Positions 13,889 through 24,047 of a stretch of DNA of 64,000 bases are shown one piece after another. The number at the start of each line of letters is the position of its first letter. Position 1 is the first letter of the stretch. The position numbers were made by a program, and so were the translations under genes. This DNA comes from a virus, in IMG/VR virus record IMGVR_UViG_3300040771_000271, positions 1 to 64,000 of that record, one strand, 5' to 3'. The notes beneath the pieces are model-generated. The model worked only from the letters and a program-made list of their open reading frames with translations, did no database searches and had not been told where the DNA came from.

Positions 13889-14162
13889 ATAATAAAAAGC
13901 TGTGTAAAAGTTCTCGGCTCAACTAACAGCTTTAGGCTCAAAGATACTATCTGAGAGGGGGATACACCGAAATAATTTTAAACTTCTGTTCCGCCGTTTA
14001 ATCTAAATACCATCAAAATCATTTTTCATATTGTCTATTTAAAGTACAAATATAAGAATAAGTTTTTAAATAAAAAAATAAATTAAACATTAATTTCACT
14101 AGTTATCTAAACTTTAACATAATAAAGCCCCAAATTAATGAGGCTTAAAGGTATTCAACAAT
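13889..14162 (-). other. non-coding stretch: leader of the tRNA-Asn/primase transcript and terminator of the upstream gene
   Basis: No gene is supported. A -7-like box TATATTTG (minus strand; CAAATATA at 14047-14054) lacks a good -33 box, being preceded by a T-rich tract. Downstream on the minus strand is a possible 8-codon leader peptide (ATG at about 14029). After it comes an 8-bp hairpin AAAGCTGT/ACAGCTTT (13926-13933 with 13896-13903) with T-run, immediately ahead of tRNA-Asn. The terminator at 14125-14146 is annotated separately. AT-rich sequence around 14055-14100 shows nothing else. Confidence 0.5.
14125..14146 (-). terminator. terminator hairpin downstream of the 84-aa gene
   Basis: On the minus strand AAGCC (14146-14142) pairs with GGCTT (14129-14125), with a further weak CC/GG extension, and is followed by TATTATG. 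It lies 17 bases after the stop codon of the leftward gene at 14163-14417 and closes that unit before the tRNA-Asn promoter. Confidence 0.55.
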
Positions 14163-14417
14163 TCAACAACAATTAAAATCTCTAATTTCTCCTACATCAA
14201 ATGTTTTTGGCGAATGTAAAAATAGATTAGTAAAAAATATTTTTAACACTTTTCCGTAAACAGAAACGTTTACATTATTCTTTTCATATTCTTTAAAAAA
14301 AGAAAAAGAAACAGATCTTATAAAATCTATATTTTCTTCTCTATAATCAAATGAAACATCACTTTCACTTATAAAATAGTTCCAAATTTGGAAATAGAAG
14401 TCTTCATAATCTAACAT
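14163..14417 (-). CDS. hypothetical protein, 84 aa
   Basis: This 84-residue acidic, aromatic protein begins MLDYEDFYFQIWNYF; a Phe/Ser-rich middle (IRSVSFSFFKEYEK) and FFTNLFLHSPKTFDVG follow, ending in two Cys. It is the leftward gene nearest the divergent promoter region and forms a short unit closed by the hairpin at 14125-14146. A weak -7 box (CAAAAATA on the plus strand, 14441-14448) lies upstream. It could be a first-expressed takeover protein by position; no family recognised. Confidence 0.65.
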   Translation of the reverse strand: MLDYEDFYFQIWNYFISESDVSFDYREENIDFIRSVSFSFFKEYEKNNVNVSVYGKVLKIFFTNLFLHSPKTFDVGEIRDFNCC

Positions 14418-14522
14418 TGGTTTTGTTTTTATTTGAGCTACAAAAATAATAAATAACCTTTTAAAAATAAAATAGATTAAATTACAGTATTTAAATGTTA
14501 AAGTTTTGTTATATTTTATATA
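14418..14522. promoter_or_regulatory. divergent AT-rich regulatory region
   Basis: This is the switch point between leftward early genes and the rightward genes. The leftward side has a weak -7 box TATTTTTG (minus strand, 14441-14448) with a T-tract where the -33 box should be. The rightward side leads into the strong promoter at 14523-14558. The sequence is extremely AT-rich with no long inverted repeat; a replication origin is possible but not shown. Confidence 0.4.
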
Positions 14523-14558
14523 TTTATTTGCAACATAGATATAAAGTTAATATATTTG
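14523..14558 (+). promoter_or_regulatory. early-class promoter, rightward
   Basis: -33 box TTTATTTG (14523-14530), 20 bases, -7 box TATATTTG (14551-14558). It has the same spacing and nearly the same boxes as the leftward early promoters. Expected start near 14563, which places the first usable codon at the TTG 14582-14584. It reads into the two small proteins, GroEL and genes up to the terminator at 18413-18440. Confidence 0.8.
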
Positions 14559-14581
14559 CATATATTAAAAAAATAAAAACT

Positions 14582-14953
14582 TTGGCTTTACCAGAAACTC
14601 ACATAAGTAAATGTAAATATAATAACGAGATTGATATGGTAGACACTATATTAACAGTTTATAGCACTATAAAGTTTAAGGGTAAAGACAGGTTAAGAGA
14701 TTTTGAAAAAAATATTTTGATTTATTACATAAGAAAAGGGCTTACAGATGAAACTTTAGAAATGATTTCTGAAGATTTAGATAAAAAGAAAAACTACTTA
14801 CATGGAATAAACAAACATTTAAGAGACAAAGGCTATTTAATTTCTTCAAAAACAAACTTAAGAAAATTTGACTTGAATGAAGATTTAAAAAAACTTAGAG
14901 ATTCTTTTATAAGTAAAAAAATAAAACTATATACATTAGTATTTCACAATTAA
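14582..14953 (+). CDS. small DNA-binding-like (winged-helix candidate) protein, about 123 aa
   Basis: The frame extends upstream to ATG 14495, but that start lies before the promoter. TTG 14582-14584, 19 bases after the predicted transcription start, is preferred, giving a protein beginning LALPETHISKCKYNNEI with Met for Leu. The body is helical and basic (FKGKDRLRDFEKNILIYYIR, GLTDETLEMISEDLDKKKNY, LHGINKHLRDKGYLISS). Two helices and a KGYLIS wing-like turn look like a winged helix. It is the first gene of the rightward unit and a candidate transcription regulator, for instance of late promoters; this is inference. Confidence 0.6.
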   Translation: MALPETHISKCKYNNEIDMVDTILTVYSTIKFKGKDRLRDFEKNILIYYIRKGLTDETLEMISEDLDKKKNYLHGINKHLRDKGYLISSKTNLRKFDLNEDLKKLRDSFISKKIKLYTLVFHN

Positions 14954-14956
14954 AAA

Positions 14957-15442
14957 ATGAAAGATACAAATGAAATATCCTATTCAGAGGACATTGCTTT
15001 AGAAGTTAGTAAAGCTTTAGGATATGATTATGAAACTTGTCTAGGAATTCAAAAAGAACTTTTTAATTTCGCCGTAGAACAAACTAAAGAGAGAGATATT
15101 TACTCAATAAACTTTCCATATCTAGGAGTTCTATATATAAATAAAATATTAGCAAACGGCAAAAGAAAAAAATTACACTATAAATGTAAAGGTAAAGATT
15201 TACCAACAGTAGAAAAAGAGTTAGATTTTTGGAAGCATAGAATAGGAATGATGGACTACTACAGAGATGAAAACAAGCTGTATATAAGAGCTTGTAAACA
15301 TTTTACTCTACCATTTCAAAGTAAATTTGCAAGTATGTTACCAAAATATTACTTAGCGAGTTCATACTCAAGGCAAACAATAAAAACAGCAGATATATAC
15401 GCTGCAGTAGAGACATTACAGAATGAAGCTTACTATAAATAA
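14957..15442 (+). CDS. HU/IHF-like candidate or hypothetical protein, 161 aa
   Basis: The 161-residue basic protein begins MKDTNEISYSEDIALEVSKA. LGYDYETCLGIQKELFNFAV followed by DIYSINFPYLGVLYINK recalls the helix-helix-then-beta-arm order of HU-like proteins (phage versions are highly diverged). The C-terminal half has a Cys/His-containing core and SYSRQTIKTADIYAAVETL. It starts 3 bases after the upstream gene. Assignment to HU-like is tentative; another HU-like protein of this phage lies at 41019-41645. Confidence 0.6.
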   Translation: MKDTNEISYSEDIALEVSKALGYDYETCLGIQKELFNFAVEQTKERDIYSINFPYLGVLYINKILANGKRKKLHYKCKGKDLPTVEKELDFWKHRIGMMDYYRDENKLYIRACKHFTLPFQSKFASMLPKYYLASSYSRQTIKTADIYAAVETLQNEAYYK

Positions 15443-15449
15443 AAATTAA

Positions 15450-17030
<1,581 letters not shown>

Positions 17031-17031
17031 A

Positions 17032-17382
17032 ATGAAAAATATTTTAAGAAAAATAAGCAGAGCATTATTATCAAGAATGTTTCCGCAAAAAGAAACTCCA
17101 CAATATGCACTAGACAGATTAGAAATATGTAAATACTGTTTTTACAACTCTTTAAACTTTAATGAATATACAAAAATTCAAAAGTTAAAGTTGTACTTAA
17201 ATAGAGTTTTAGATTATATTTTCAGAGTTAAACATTTTGTAGGGGTTTGCTTACATAACGAGTGTGGTTGTAATATTAGAAAAAAGGCAGAATGGAATTC
17301 AGAAATTTGTCCTGATGGAAAATGGGAAGAGCAAAAAACATTAGAAGGATATGAATCAGTTTACATACCAAATAAGAAATAA
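17032..17382 (+). CDS. cysteine-rich zinc-binding-type protein, 116 aa
   Basis: This 116-residue protein has a basic N-terminus (MKNILRKISRALLSRMF) and Cys pairs CKYC (34-37 region), C-x(n)-HNECGC and EICPDGKW. The CPxGKW end and spaced Cys residues suggest a zinc-ribbon. Similar short Cys-rich proteins with CPxGKW are common in phages of Bacteroidetes (from memory). It starts one base after groEL and is in the same unit. Role unknown. Confidence 0.65.
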   Translation: MKNILRKISRALLSRMFPQKETPQYALDRLEICKYCFYNSLNFNEYTKIQKLKLYLNRVLDYIFRVKHFVGVCLHNECGCNIRKKAEWNSEICPDGKWEEQKTLEGYESVYIPNKK

Positions 17383-17715
17383 ATGGAAATAGTAAAAATA
17401 TTAAGTCTAGAAAAAGCAAGAGTAGAAAAAATAGATAATTTATATTGGATTTATTTTAATGACTTAAAGTACAAGCAAGACTCAACTATTCAAGTTCAAA
17501 TAGAAGTAGAAATCGACTCAGCAAGACTTAAAGTCGGTTGCCAAGCGTGTACAACTGCCAAAATAATTGGTTCAGAAGAAAATAATCATATCATAGAAAT
17601 TACCTATGACACAACAAACATTGGAGATTTCACAAAGACAGTAACTTTTTTCTACACAAAAGACGAAGTAGAAAATAGTATAGTTATGAAAATATCAGGA
17701 ACTGTAGTAAGATAA
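17383..17715 (+). CDS. DUF1573-like immunoglobulin-fold protein, 110 aa
   Basis: The 110-residue beta-rich protein contains EIDSARLKVGCQACTTAKI, followed by IIEITYDTTNIGDFTKTVTFFY. This closely follows the DUF1573 pattern (hexapeptide-type Ig fold with a Cys pair, then a GxFxKTVTV strand) common in Bacteroidetes. It is directly adjacent to its neighbours with no spacer. Such domains are usually exported or structural; here it has no signal peptide, so a virion decoration or assembly role is plausible but unproven. Confidence 0.65.
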   Translation: MEIVKILSLEKARVEKIDNLYWIYFNDLKYKQDSTIQVQIEVEIDSARLKVGCQACTTAKIIGSEENNHIIEITYDTTNIGDFTKTVTFFYTKDEVENSIVMKISGTVVR

Positions 17716-17733
17716 ATTAAAAAATACACAAAA

Positions 17734-17943
17734 TTGAATTATAAAGCAAATTGCCTAGAAGAATTAAAACAGTTTTCAAGAGAAAACGATAGCTACTCAT
17801 TTGGAGATGTATTATTCTCCTTAATACAAAAAATCGCAGTAGAAAATAAAACAAGTGTAAGTTTTCTAAGAGAAGTTACAGATGAAGATTACTTCACTTT
17901 AATTGAAAAGATTAGAATTAAAAAAGCACAGAATGAAGACTAA
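17734..17943 (+). CDS. hypothetical protein, 69 aa (TTG start)
   Basis: This 69-residue protein starts at TTG 17734-17736 (NYKANCLEELKQFSREND), with a helical, charged body ending ...IRIKKAQNED. It overlaps the next gene's start by 11 bases. No domain recognised. The TTG start is kept because no ATG is available in the frame before most of the gene and TTG starts are used repeatedly in this genome. Confidence 0.6.
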   Translation: MNYKANCLEELKQFSRENDSYSFGDVLFSLIQKIAVENKTSVSFLREVTDEDYFTLIEKIRIKKAQNED

Positions 17944-18400
17944 TTTATTATATGATAAAATTGTAAACACTTATAAACAGTATTTACAATATCAAGAACT
18001 AATTTCGGCGAAAGAAAAAGATTTAGAAGCTAGAAAAAACGATATAGCTAAAATTTTAATAGAGTCTGAATTTGAAGAGGATGTTGAAGGTATTGCTTTT
18101 GAAGTGTTTACAGAAGTATCTCTCTATAAAAATGATTTAAAAATACTAGGTCATAAACTATATATTTTAGTCGATGGGTATGTAGAAGTAAAAGAGTTAG
18201 AAACTAAATTAGAAGATAACATACTAGAACTCTGTAAAAATTTAGAATCAGGAATACCAAAAAATAATTTCTTTATAAATAACTCCTCAGAAATTGAAGA
18301 AAAAGAAAAAGGATTTATTAATAAAGTTAAAGAATCTCAAGTAAAATCTGGAGCTATGAAAAACTTAGTGAACGAATTAAAAAGCTTACTAAACATCTAA
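17933..18400 (+). CDS. hypothetical coiled-coil protein, 155 aa
   Basis: The ATG at 17933 (MKTNLLYDKIVNTYKQYLQY) is preferred over a TTG 30 bases earlier, because it overlaps the upstream stop in the compact way seen elsewhere. The protein is helical with long charged stretches (SAKEKDLEARKNDIAKILIE, KVKESQVKSGAMKNLVNELK). It is the last gene before a strong terminator and immediately precedes terminase. The position recalls small terminase or packaging accessory proteins, but no HTH is visible, so that is only a possibility. Confidence 0.6.
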   Translation: MKTNLLYDKIVNTYKQYLQYQELISAKEKDLEARKNDIAKILIESEFEEDVEGIAFEVFTEVSLYKNDLKILGHKLYILVDGYVEVKELETKLEDNILELCKNLESGIPKNNFFINNSSEIEEKEKGFINKVKESQVKSGAMKNLVNELKSLLNI

Positions 18401-18412
18401 AAACCAATTTAA

Positions 18413-18446
18413 AACCTCTTAGTTTAGTTACTGAGAGGTTATTTTC
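18413..18446 (+). terminator. intrinsic terminator upstream of terminase
   Basis: AACCTCT (18413-18419) pairs with AGAGGTT (18434-18440), followed by ATTTTCATTT. It closes the unit that starts at the promoter 14523-14558. The terminase gene starts 19 bases after the hairpin and no promoter pair is visible in between, so terminase may depend on read-through. Confidence 0.75.
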
Positions 18447-18458
18447 ATTTATATAAAT

Positions 18459-21089
18459 ATGAGCAGTACAATTAAGGACGCTATAAATAAAAACAAACCG
18501 CATTTCTTAAAATATAAGAAGTACTTAACAGATAATGATTGGACAAAAATAAAAAGAAAAGACTCCGCAGAAGAGTTAAAGGGAAAGTCAAAATCAACAG
18601 TTGAACTAAGAGAAGAGGAATTTAAAGTACAAAATGAATTAGTTAAAGCTATTTTAGAAAGATTAAAAACTTTTGTAAAAAAACATGATGCAGATAGAGA
18701 TTTAAAAACATTTAAAGATTTTGTAAAAGAGACTATTGTTATTATAGAACTTCACACAAATAGGGCGGATAACTACACTACAGACTCTGACTTAACAAAA
18801 ATAAAAGATATTGATTTAAGGGCAAGTGAAATAGCATTTCACAATGCTCTTTTCAAAGCAGTTTCTTCTATAGAAGATACCCTTTCAAGTTTAAATATTA
18901 AAGAGGACAGTACACAAACAGATGGTATAATTTTTCACGATAATAAGAAAGCCCAACTAGCAATGCATGATATGTTAGCTGGAGGAGATTCCCCTTTATA
19001 TCCAGAAATAAACGTTATCTTAGAAAAAATGGGAATAGATTTTACAAGTCTTCCTAAAAACGAGATGCTTATTTATATGGATGATATTCCAAAATGGAAT
19101 ACATCTAAACACTATTGGGAGCAAGAAAAAGAAACACTTCAATTTTATGTTGATGAATTTAAAAAAATAAGAAATGGTATTATAATAGATGGAGTTCACA
19201 TTGAACCTTGGCTTTATTATCATTTAAATATTTTTGTTACATCTTATCCAGACGAAAGAGTAAACCCTTTAACAGGAGAATTAGAATTATATAATAAGAT
19301 AGGTTCTCCTCCCGCTAGAGACAATGAGTGGTGGGTTATACAAGATAATTATGCTAAAGCAAAAAAAGACGGGTTAATGCTCTTTCTTGCTGCTACACGT
19401 AGAGCAGCTAAAACAACTTTATTAGCTTCTCATTTAGATTGGTGCGCTACAATAGGTAAATTAAATATATTGTGTGCAGGAGGAAGTACAAAAGATCTTG
19501 ACCAAATAGAAGCTAACTTTAAAATAACAACTCTTAAAAAAAACCCTGCCTTTAAAATTTATAATATAAATGATGATTGGACTAAAAAAATAGAGTTAGG
19601 GTTAAAGAAAAAAGATGGTAAAAACTTAATACTTTCCATATTACACATTATAAACTTAAATAAAGGAGGAAGTAGCAGTTCTGAGATTTTAGCAGGTTAC
19701 ACACCAGACGCAGTAGTTATTGATGAGATTATGAAAGTAGCTTTTATAGATCAATTAGCAGCTTTAAAACCTGCACTAGGGGCAACTACAGCTAAACGAT
19801 GCGTTGTAATTCTTTCAGGAACGGCGGGTAATGAAGAGTTGGCAAAAGATGCTTTTAAAGTTTTAAGTGATCCAGCAGCAAATGATGTACTAGGAATGCA
19901 GTGGGATATATTAAATAGTAGAGTAGATTTAGAAGATAGAACTTGGAAAGAGAGAAAATTTGGAACATTCATACCAGGTCAAATGTGCCAAAAAGAAGGG
20001 CTTATTAAAAAAGATTCTAACTTAGCAGAATTTTTAAAAAAATCCCAATCTAAAAATTTAGAAAAGATAAAAATTAAAATAACTAATTGGAAGTTAGCTA
20101 AAGAAGTTTTATTAGAAGCTAGAAAAAAAGTAAAAGGAGATCATAAACTTGCAACCAAAGAAAAATTATATCATCCAATAGACCCAGAAGAAATGTTATT
20201 GTCTTCTAAGACTAACCCTTTTCCACATGAAGAGGGTAAAAAACATCTTAATAGAATAAGAGAAGAAGGTCTTACAGGAAGAAAAATGGATATAACTAGA
20301 GACATGGGGAAAGTTGTAGCAAATTCTTCTGATAAGATACTACCTCAGTTTCCACATGGTGGAGGCTATCATGATTCCCCTGCAATAATATTTGGCGATT
20401 TCCCAACAGAAAAGCCACCAAGAGGCTTATATGTAGCGTCTTTAGATGATTACAAGCAAGAACAAGCTGATAGTGACTCTTTAGGTTGCTTTGTAATATA
20501 TAAAAGACAATCAGGAAATGACGAATACGGAGATAGAATAGCTGCAATATATACTTCAAGACCAGACCCCCATAGTAAATTTCATAGATGGGGACACATG
20601 CTATTAGAAGCTTACAATGCTGAATGTCTTATGGAAAATGAAGATATGGAGTTTAAATTATACCTTGATACCATAAAACAAACAGAAACCTATTTAGTTC
20701 CATCTTTTAATGTAGCAGGAGACTTAGTTTTAAAAAGTAACAATAGAAGGACTTATGGTATATCACCATCTGGAAATAAATCTACAATTATAAATAAAGC
20801 AGTTAATTATGCCAAAGCAACTCATAAACTATTAGATGAAAATAACGAAGAGTATACTGTTTTAGGAATAGAGCTTGTAAATGATGAGATGTTATTAGAA
20901 GAAATGATAAACTATAGAGAAGGTGAAAATCACGATAGGATAACCACTTTTGGAATAGCTTTAATACAGGCTCACTATCTTGATGCCACATACGTAGAGG
21001 CTAGATTAAAAGAGCCTGTAAGAAGAGAAGAAAGCATTAGAGTTAATCAAAATAAATTATTTACACACACTCGTAGAAAGCTGTTTTAG
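18459..21089 (+). CDS. terL: terminase large subunit (TerL)
   Basis: The 876-residue protein carries a packaging ATPase core: an adenine-motif region (YPDERVNPLTGELELYNK), a Walker A-like AATRRAAKTT (about 309-318, deviating from GxxxxGK[ST]), a beta-strand LNILCAGGSTKDLDQ, Walker B AVVIDEIMK and the coupling strand VVILSGTAGN. The C-terminal nuclease part has YVASLDDYKQEQADSDS and FVIYKR (RNase H-like, acidic residues). It drives DNA into the prohead and cuts concatemers. It is longer than most TerL proteins (500-700), with an extra N-terminal helical region of about 150 residues, as in crAss-like phages. Confidence 0.9.
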   Translation: MSSTIKDAINKNKPHFLKYKKYLTDNDWTKIKRKDSAEELKGKSKSTVELREEEFKVQNELVKAILERLKTFVKKHDADRDLKTFKDFVKETIVIIELHTNRADNYTTDSDLTKIKDIDLRASEIAFHNALFKAVSSIEDTLSSLNIKEDSTQTDGIIFHDNKKAQLAMHDMLAGGDSPLYPEINVILEKMGIDFTSLPKNEMLIYMDDIPKWNTSKHYWEQEKETLQFYVDEFKKIRNGIIIDGVHIEPWLYYHLNIFVTSYPDERVNPLTGELELYNKIGSPPARDNEWWVIQDNYAKAKKDGLMLFLAATRRAAKTTLLASHLDWCATIGKLNILCAGGSTKDLDQIEANFKITTLKKNPAFKIYNINDDWTKKIELGLKKKDGKNLILSILHIINLNKGGSSSSEILAGYTPDAVVIDEIMKVAFIDQLAALKPALGATTAKRCVVILSGTAGNEELAKDAFKVLSDPAANDVLGMQWDILNSRVDLEDRTWKERKFGTFIPGQMCQKEGLIKKDSNLAEFLKKSQSKNLEKIKIKITNWKLAKEVLLEARKKVKGDHKLATKEKLYHPIDPEEMLLSSKTNPFPHEEGKKHLNRIREEGLTGRKMDITRDMGKVVANSSDKILPQFPHGGGYHDSPAIIFGDFPTEKPPRGLYVASLDDYKQEQADSDSLGCFVIYKRQSGNDEYGDRIAAIYTSRPDPHSKFHRWGHMLLEAYNAECLMENEDMEFKLYLDTIKQTETYLVPSFNVAGDLVLKSNNRRTYGISPSGNKSTIINKAVNYAKATHKLLDENNEEYTVLGIELVNDEMLLEEMINYREGENHDRITTFGIALIQAHYLDATYVEARLKEPVRREESIRVNQNKLFTHTRRKLF

Positions 21090-21101
21090 CACTAACTATT
21101 T

Positions 21102-21139
21102 AAGGAATTTTGCAATATAAGTAATAAAACTTAAATTTG
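21102..21139 (+). promoter_or_regulatory. late promoter L1 (portal)
   Basis: -33-position box AAGGAATTTT (21102-21111), 20 bases, -7 box TAAATTTG (21132-21139). It lies between the terminase stop and the portal TTG start (21168). It shares box and spacing with four other late promoters. Confidence 0.8.
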
Positions 21140-21167
21140 TAAATTAAAACACACTAAATTTAGTATT

Positions 21168-23948
21168 TTGAGTAATAACGCATATCATAACTTTTTTAAC
21201 GGTGTAGGATTATCTGGAGAGAATTCTTCAGCACTACCTCCTCAAGCCATACCTGATTCTAAAAAGAATCCAAAATGGGTAGAAGCTAACTTAGATAGAC
21301 TAGAACAAATAGGTTTAAGGCAGTTACGTAAAAACATAGAGTTTGTCGATTACTATAAGATGATACGTGGAGAGATGGTGCTGTCTGATTATGGACTTTC
21401 TGATAAAACTCAAGAGTTTGTAGATTTAGTAAGTGAAGTTCAAATTTCTTCCAACGTTAGGCACTATGACTTTCTAGGAATGATAGTGAATCAAATTGTA
21501 GGGGAGTATGGAAAGTTTAAAGACAATTACATAATTGACACTAGAGATACCTTTTCCCAAAATGAGTACACTAGAGATAAGACAGAAAAAGTAAAAGCTT
21601 ACGCTACTCAGTTATTTGATTTAGAGTTACAGAAAAAACTTGTAGAGGCTGGAGTTGATTTAGATAAACAAGATTTTCAATCAGAGGAAGAACAGCAACA
21701 ATACCTACAATCTTTACAACAACAGAAAGATGCATTAATTGCTCCAGAAGTTATCGAAAAAGACATGAATAAAAATTGGAAAACTAAAGCTGCAGAATGG
21801 GCACAAAAAACCCTAGAGCAAGACAGAGACCGATTTGAAATGGATGAAATGAATAATGAGGAAATAACTGATTATTTATTAACAGGTAGATGGTTTAGGC
21901 ATTATCATATAGGGTATGATTTCTACAGACCTGAAACTTGGAGTCCTATGACAACATTCTTTTCTGAGGATGTGAATATAAAATACCCACAAGACGGAGA
22001 ATATGTAGGTAGAATACATTATTTATCACCCTCTGATATATTAGACCGCTGGGGAAGCAAACTCACTGCAGAACAACAACAAAAACTTTCAGGATATTAC
22101 AATAAAAATTTAGATAATAATTCTACAGGTAGGGAAGGCAATTCATTTAGAAACCTTTTAAATAATAATTTTTCAAAACAACAATACGTACCATTTGAAG
22201 GGTATTATGAATATGACATGACTTTACAACTTCAAGATGCATTTGATGTGCCACTTGGAGAATCTACAGTTATAAACCCTGATGGAACTACAAAACAGGA
22301 AGCTACTTGGTTCTCCCCTATGAATAAAGGAGAAAATAATAGTACTAATTATTATGCAAAACAATTAAGAGGAGATATTGATGTTAGAAGTGATTTAATT
22401 CAAATCACAGAAGGATATTGGAGAAGTTATCAAAGGATTGGCATTTTAAATTATATTACAAAAGATGGAATTCCAGATCAACAAATAGTTACTGATGATT
22501 TAATTAAAGATTTTTTAGTAGAAAATGGAATTAAAAAACTTACTAAAGTAACTCTTGAAGAAATTGAGTCAAATCCAGAGCCAAATACTATAGCTTTCAC
22601 GTACATGCCTCAAATTAGATGGGGCGCAAAAATAAATGCAGGGAACTCTTATTTATCAGAAGATTTATATATAGGTGGAGAAGCATTAGATTATCAAATC
22701 AAAGGTGATAGTAACATCTATGATATGAAACTTCCTGTCGCAGGAATAATTGGAAATTCAATAGCTAAAAAATTAAGACCTTTTATAGTAATGTATAATA
22801 TTTGTATGAATCAAATATTCAACTTACTGGAAAAAGAAATTGGAACATTCTTATTATTTGACGTAAATTATTTACCATCTGAATATAAAGATAATGTAGA
22901 TACTAAGCACACTTTAGAAATGCTTAGAGAAGCCGCAGTAGAAATAGGTATTGTACCTATTGACACTAAAAAACAAAACATGCAAGGGGCAGGACAAGGT
23001 ATGAATACATTCATGTCTCAATCTATAACTTTTACAGACCAAATTAATAATAGAATGAACTTAGCTGAAAGATATAAACTTTTAGCTTTAGAGCAAATAG
23101 GAATAAACCCTCAAAGAATAGGTGCAGCTAGTGAGTATTCAACAGCTGAGGGAATCAAGCAAGGTTTGACAGCCTCTTACGCCCAAACAGAGCCTTTATT
23201 TTCAGCAATGTCAACAGCAAACAAAAAAGCAACTCACGTACACTTAGTTGTAGCGCAATATTGCCAAAAGAATTATAAAGATGTATCTTATTACTATACA
23301 AAATCGGATGGTGATAAAACCTTTATAGAACTATCTGATCCTTATTTTCCTTTAAGACATTTTGGAATTGTTTCCACAAATAATTCTAATGATAAAAAAG
23401 AGTTGGAAAACCTTAAAAATATAATGTTACAAAACAATACTCAAGGTTCAGATATGTTAGACTTTGCTCAAATTGTTAAAGCAAAAACTATTACAGATTT
23501 ACTATCTTTTGGTAATCAAAATAGAATAGAAAAACAAAGAGACGTAGAAGCACAGAGAGCACACGAACAAGAATTAGCAGATAAAAACTTAGCCGCAATT
23601 AAAGCTGAAAAAGACGCTGATAGATTATTCACTCAAACAGAAAGTCAAAAAGATAGAGATAATGCTATAGAAAGGGAAGAGATAAATGCTTTGGGACGAG
23701 CTTCAGATAAAGACGCAAACGCAGAATCTTTTGATAGAATACAATCTGCAGCCCAAACAGACTTACAAAACAGTATGAAATTTGAGGAGATAGAAATGAA
23801 AAAATCTTTAAGTAAATTAAAGGAAGAGGATTTTAAAACTAAAAAAGAGTTTGAGCAGAAAAAGCTTGAGCTTCAACAAGAGTCCCTACAAGTACAAAGG
23901 GATAAGATGGCTTCAGCAGAAAGAATAGCTTTGTATAATCCAGGATAA
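21168..23948 (+). CDS. portal protein
   Basis: The 926-residue protein starts with TTG (SNNAYHNFFNGVG). Its position directly after TerL, its size, a mixed alpha/beta body with the segment PQAIPDSKKNPKWVEANLDR, and a long C-terminal alpha-helical region fit the large portals of crAss-like phages. That region (about residues 790-920, e.g. RDVEAQRAHEQELADKNLAA, DFKTKKEFEQKKLELQQESL) forms a coiled coil resembling the barrel/crown. It would form the dodecameric vertex ring that nucleates the prohead and binds terminase. Identification is by order and architecture; a direct motif is not available. Confidence 0.8.
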   Translation: MSNNAYHNFFNGVGLSGENSSALPPQAIPDSKKNPKWVEANLDRLEQIGLRQLRKNIEFVDYYKMIRGEMVLSDYGLSDKTQEFVDLVSEVQISSNVRHYDFLGMIVNQIVGEYGKFKDNYIIDTRDTFSQNEYTRDKTEKVKAYATQLFDLELQKKLVEAGVDLDKQDFQSEEEQQQYLQSLQQQKDALIAPEVIEKDMNKNWKTKAAEWAQKTLEQDRDRFEMDEMNNEEITDYLLTGRWFRHYHIGYDFYRPETWSPMTTFFSEDVNIKYPQDGEYVGRIHYLSPSDILDRWGSKLTAEQQQKLSGYYNKNLDNNSTGREGNSFRNLLNNNFSKQQYVPFEGYYEYDMTLQLQDAFDVPLGESTVINPDGTTKQEATWFSPMNKGENNSTNYYAKQLRGDIDVRSDLIQITEGYWRSYQRIGILNYITKDGIPDQQIVTDDLIKDFLVENGIKKLTKVTLEEIESNPEPNTIAFTYMPQIRWGAKINAGNSYLSEDLYIGGEALDYQIKGDSNIYDMKLPVAGIIGNSIAKKLRPFIVMYNICMNQIFNLLEKEIGTFLLFDVNYLPSEYKDNVDTKHTLEMLREAAVEIGIVPIDTKKQNMQGAGQGMNTFMSQSITFTDQINNRMNLAERYKLLALEQIGINPQRIGAASEYSTAEGIKQGLTASYAQTEPLFSAMSTANKKATHVHLVVAQYCQKNYKDVSYYYTKSDGDKTFIELSDPYFPLRHFGIVSTNNSNDKKELENLKNIMLQNNTQGSDMLDFAQIVKAKTITDLLSFGNQNRIEKQRDVEAQRAHEQELADKNLAAIKAEKDADRLFTQTESQKDRDNAIEREEINALGRASDKDANAESFDRIQSAAQTDLQNSMKFEEIEMKKSLSKLKEEDFKTKKEFEQKKLELQQESLQVQRDKMASAERIALYNPG

Positions 23949-24001
23949 ATTAAATAATATTTAAGTAATTAAATATCTAATAAGGCTATAAGCCATAATA
24001 T

Positions 24002-24039
24002 AAGTAATTTTCGTATTAAAGTAAAAACCAATAAATTTG
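24002..24039 (+). promoter_or_regulatory. late promoter L2 (scaffold and major capsid)
   Basis: Box AAGTAATTTT (24002-24011), 20 bases, -7 box TAAATTTG (24032-24039). The ATG of the scaffold-like gene begins at 24048, so the transcript has a leader of at most a few bases. Confidence 0.85.
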
Positions 24040-24047
24040 TAACATAA

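Noticed and set aside
14495-14581. N-terminal extension of the first rightward gene starting at ATG 14495
   Set aside because: The strong promoter boxes at 14523-14558 lie inside this extension, so the ATG would not be transcribed from it; TTG 14582 is a better start.
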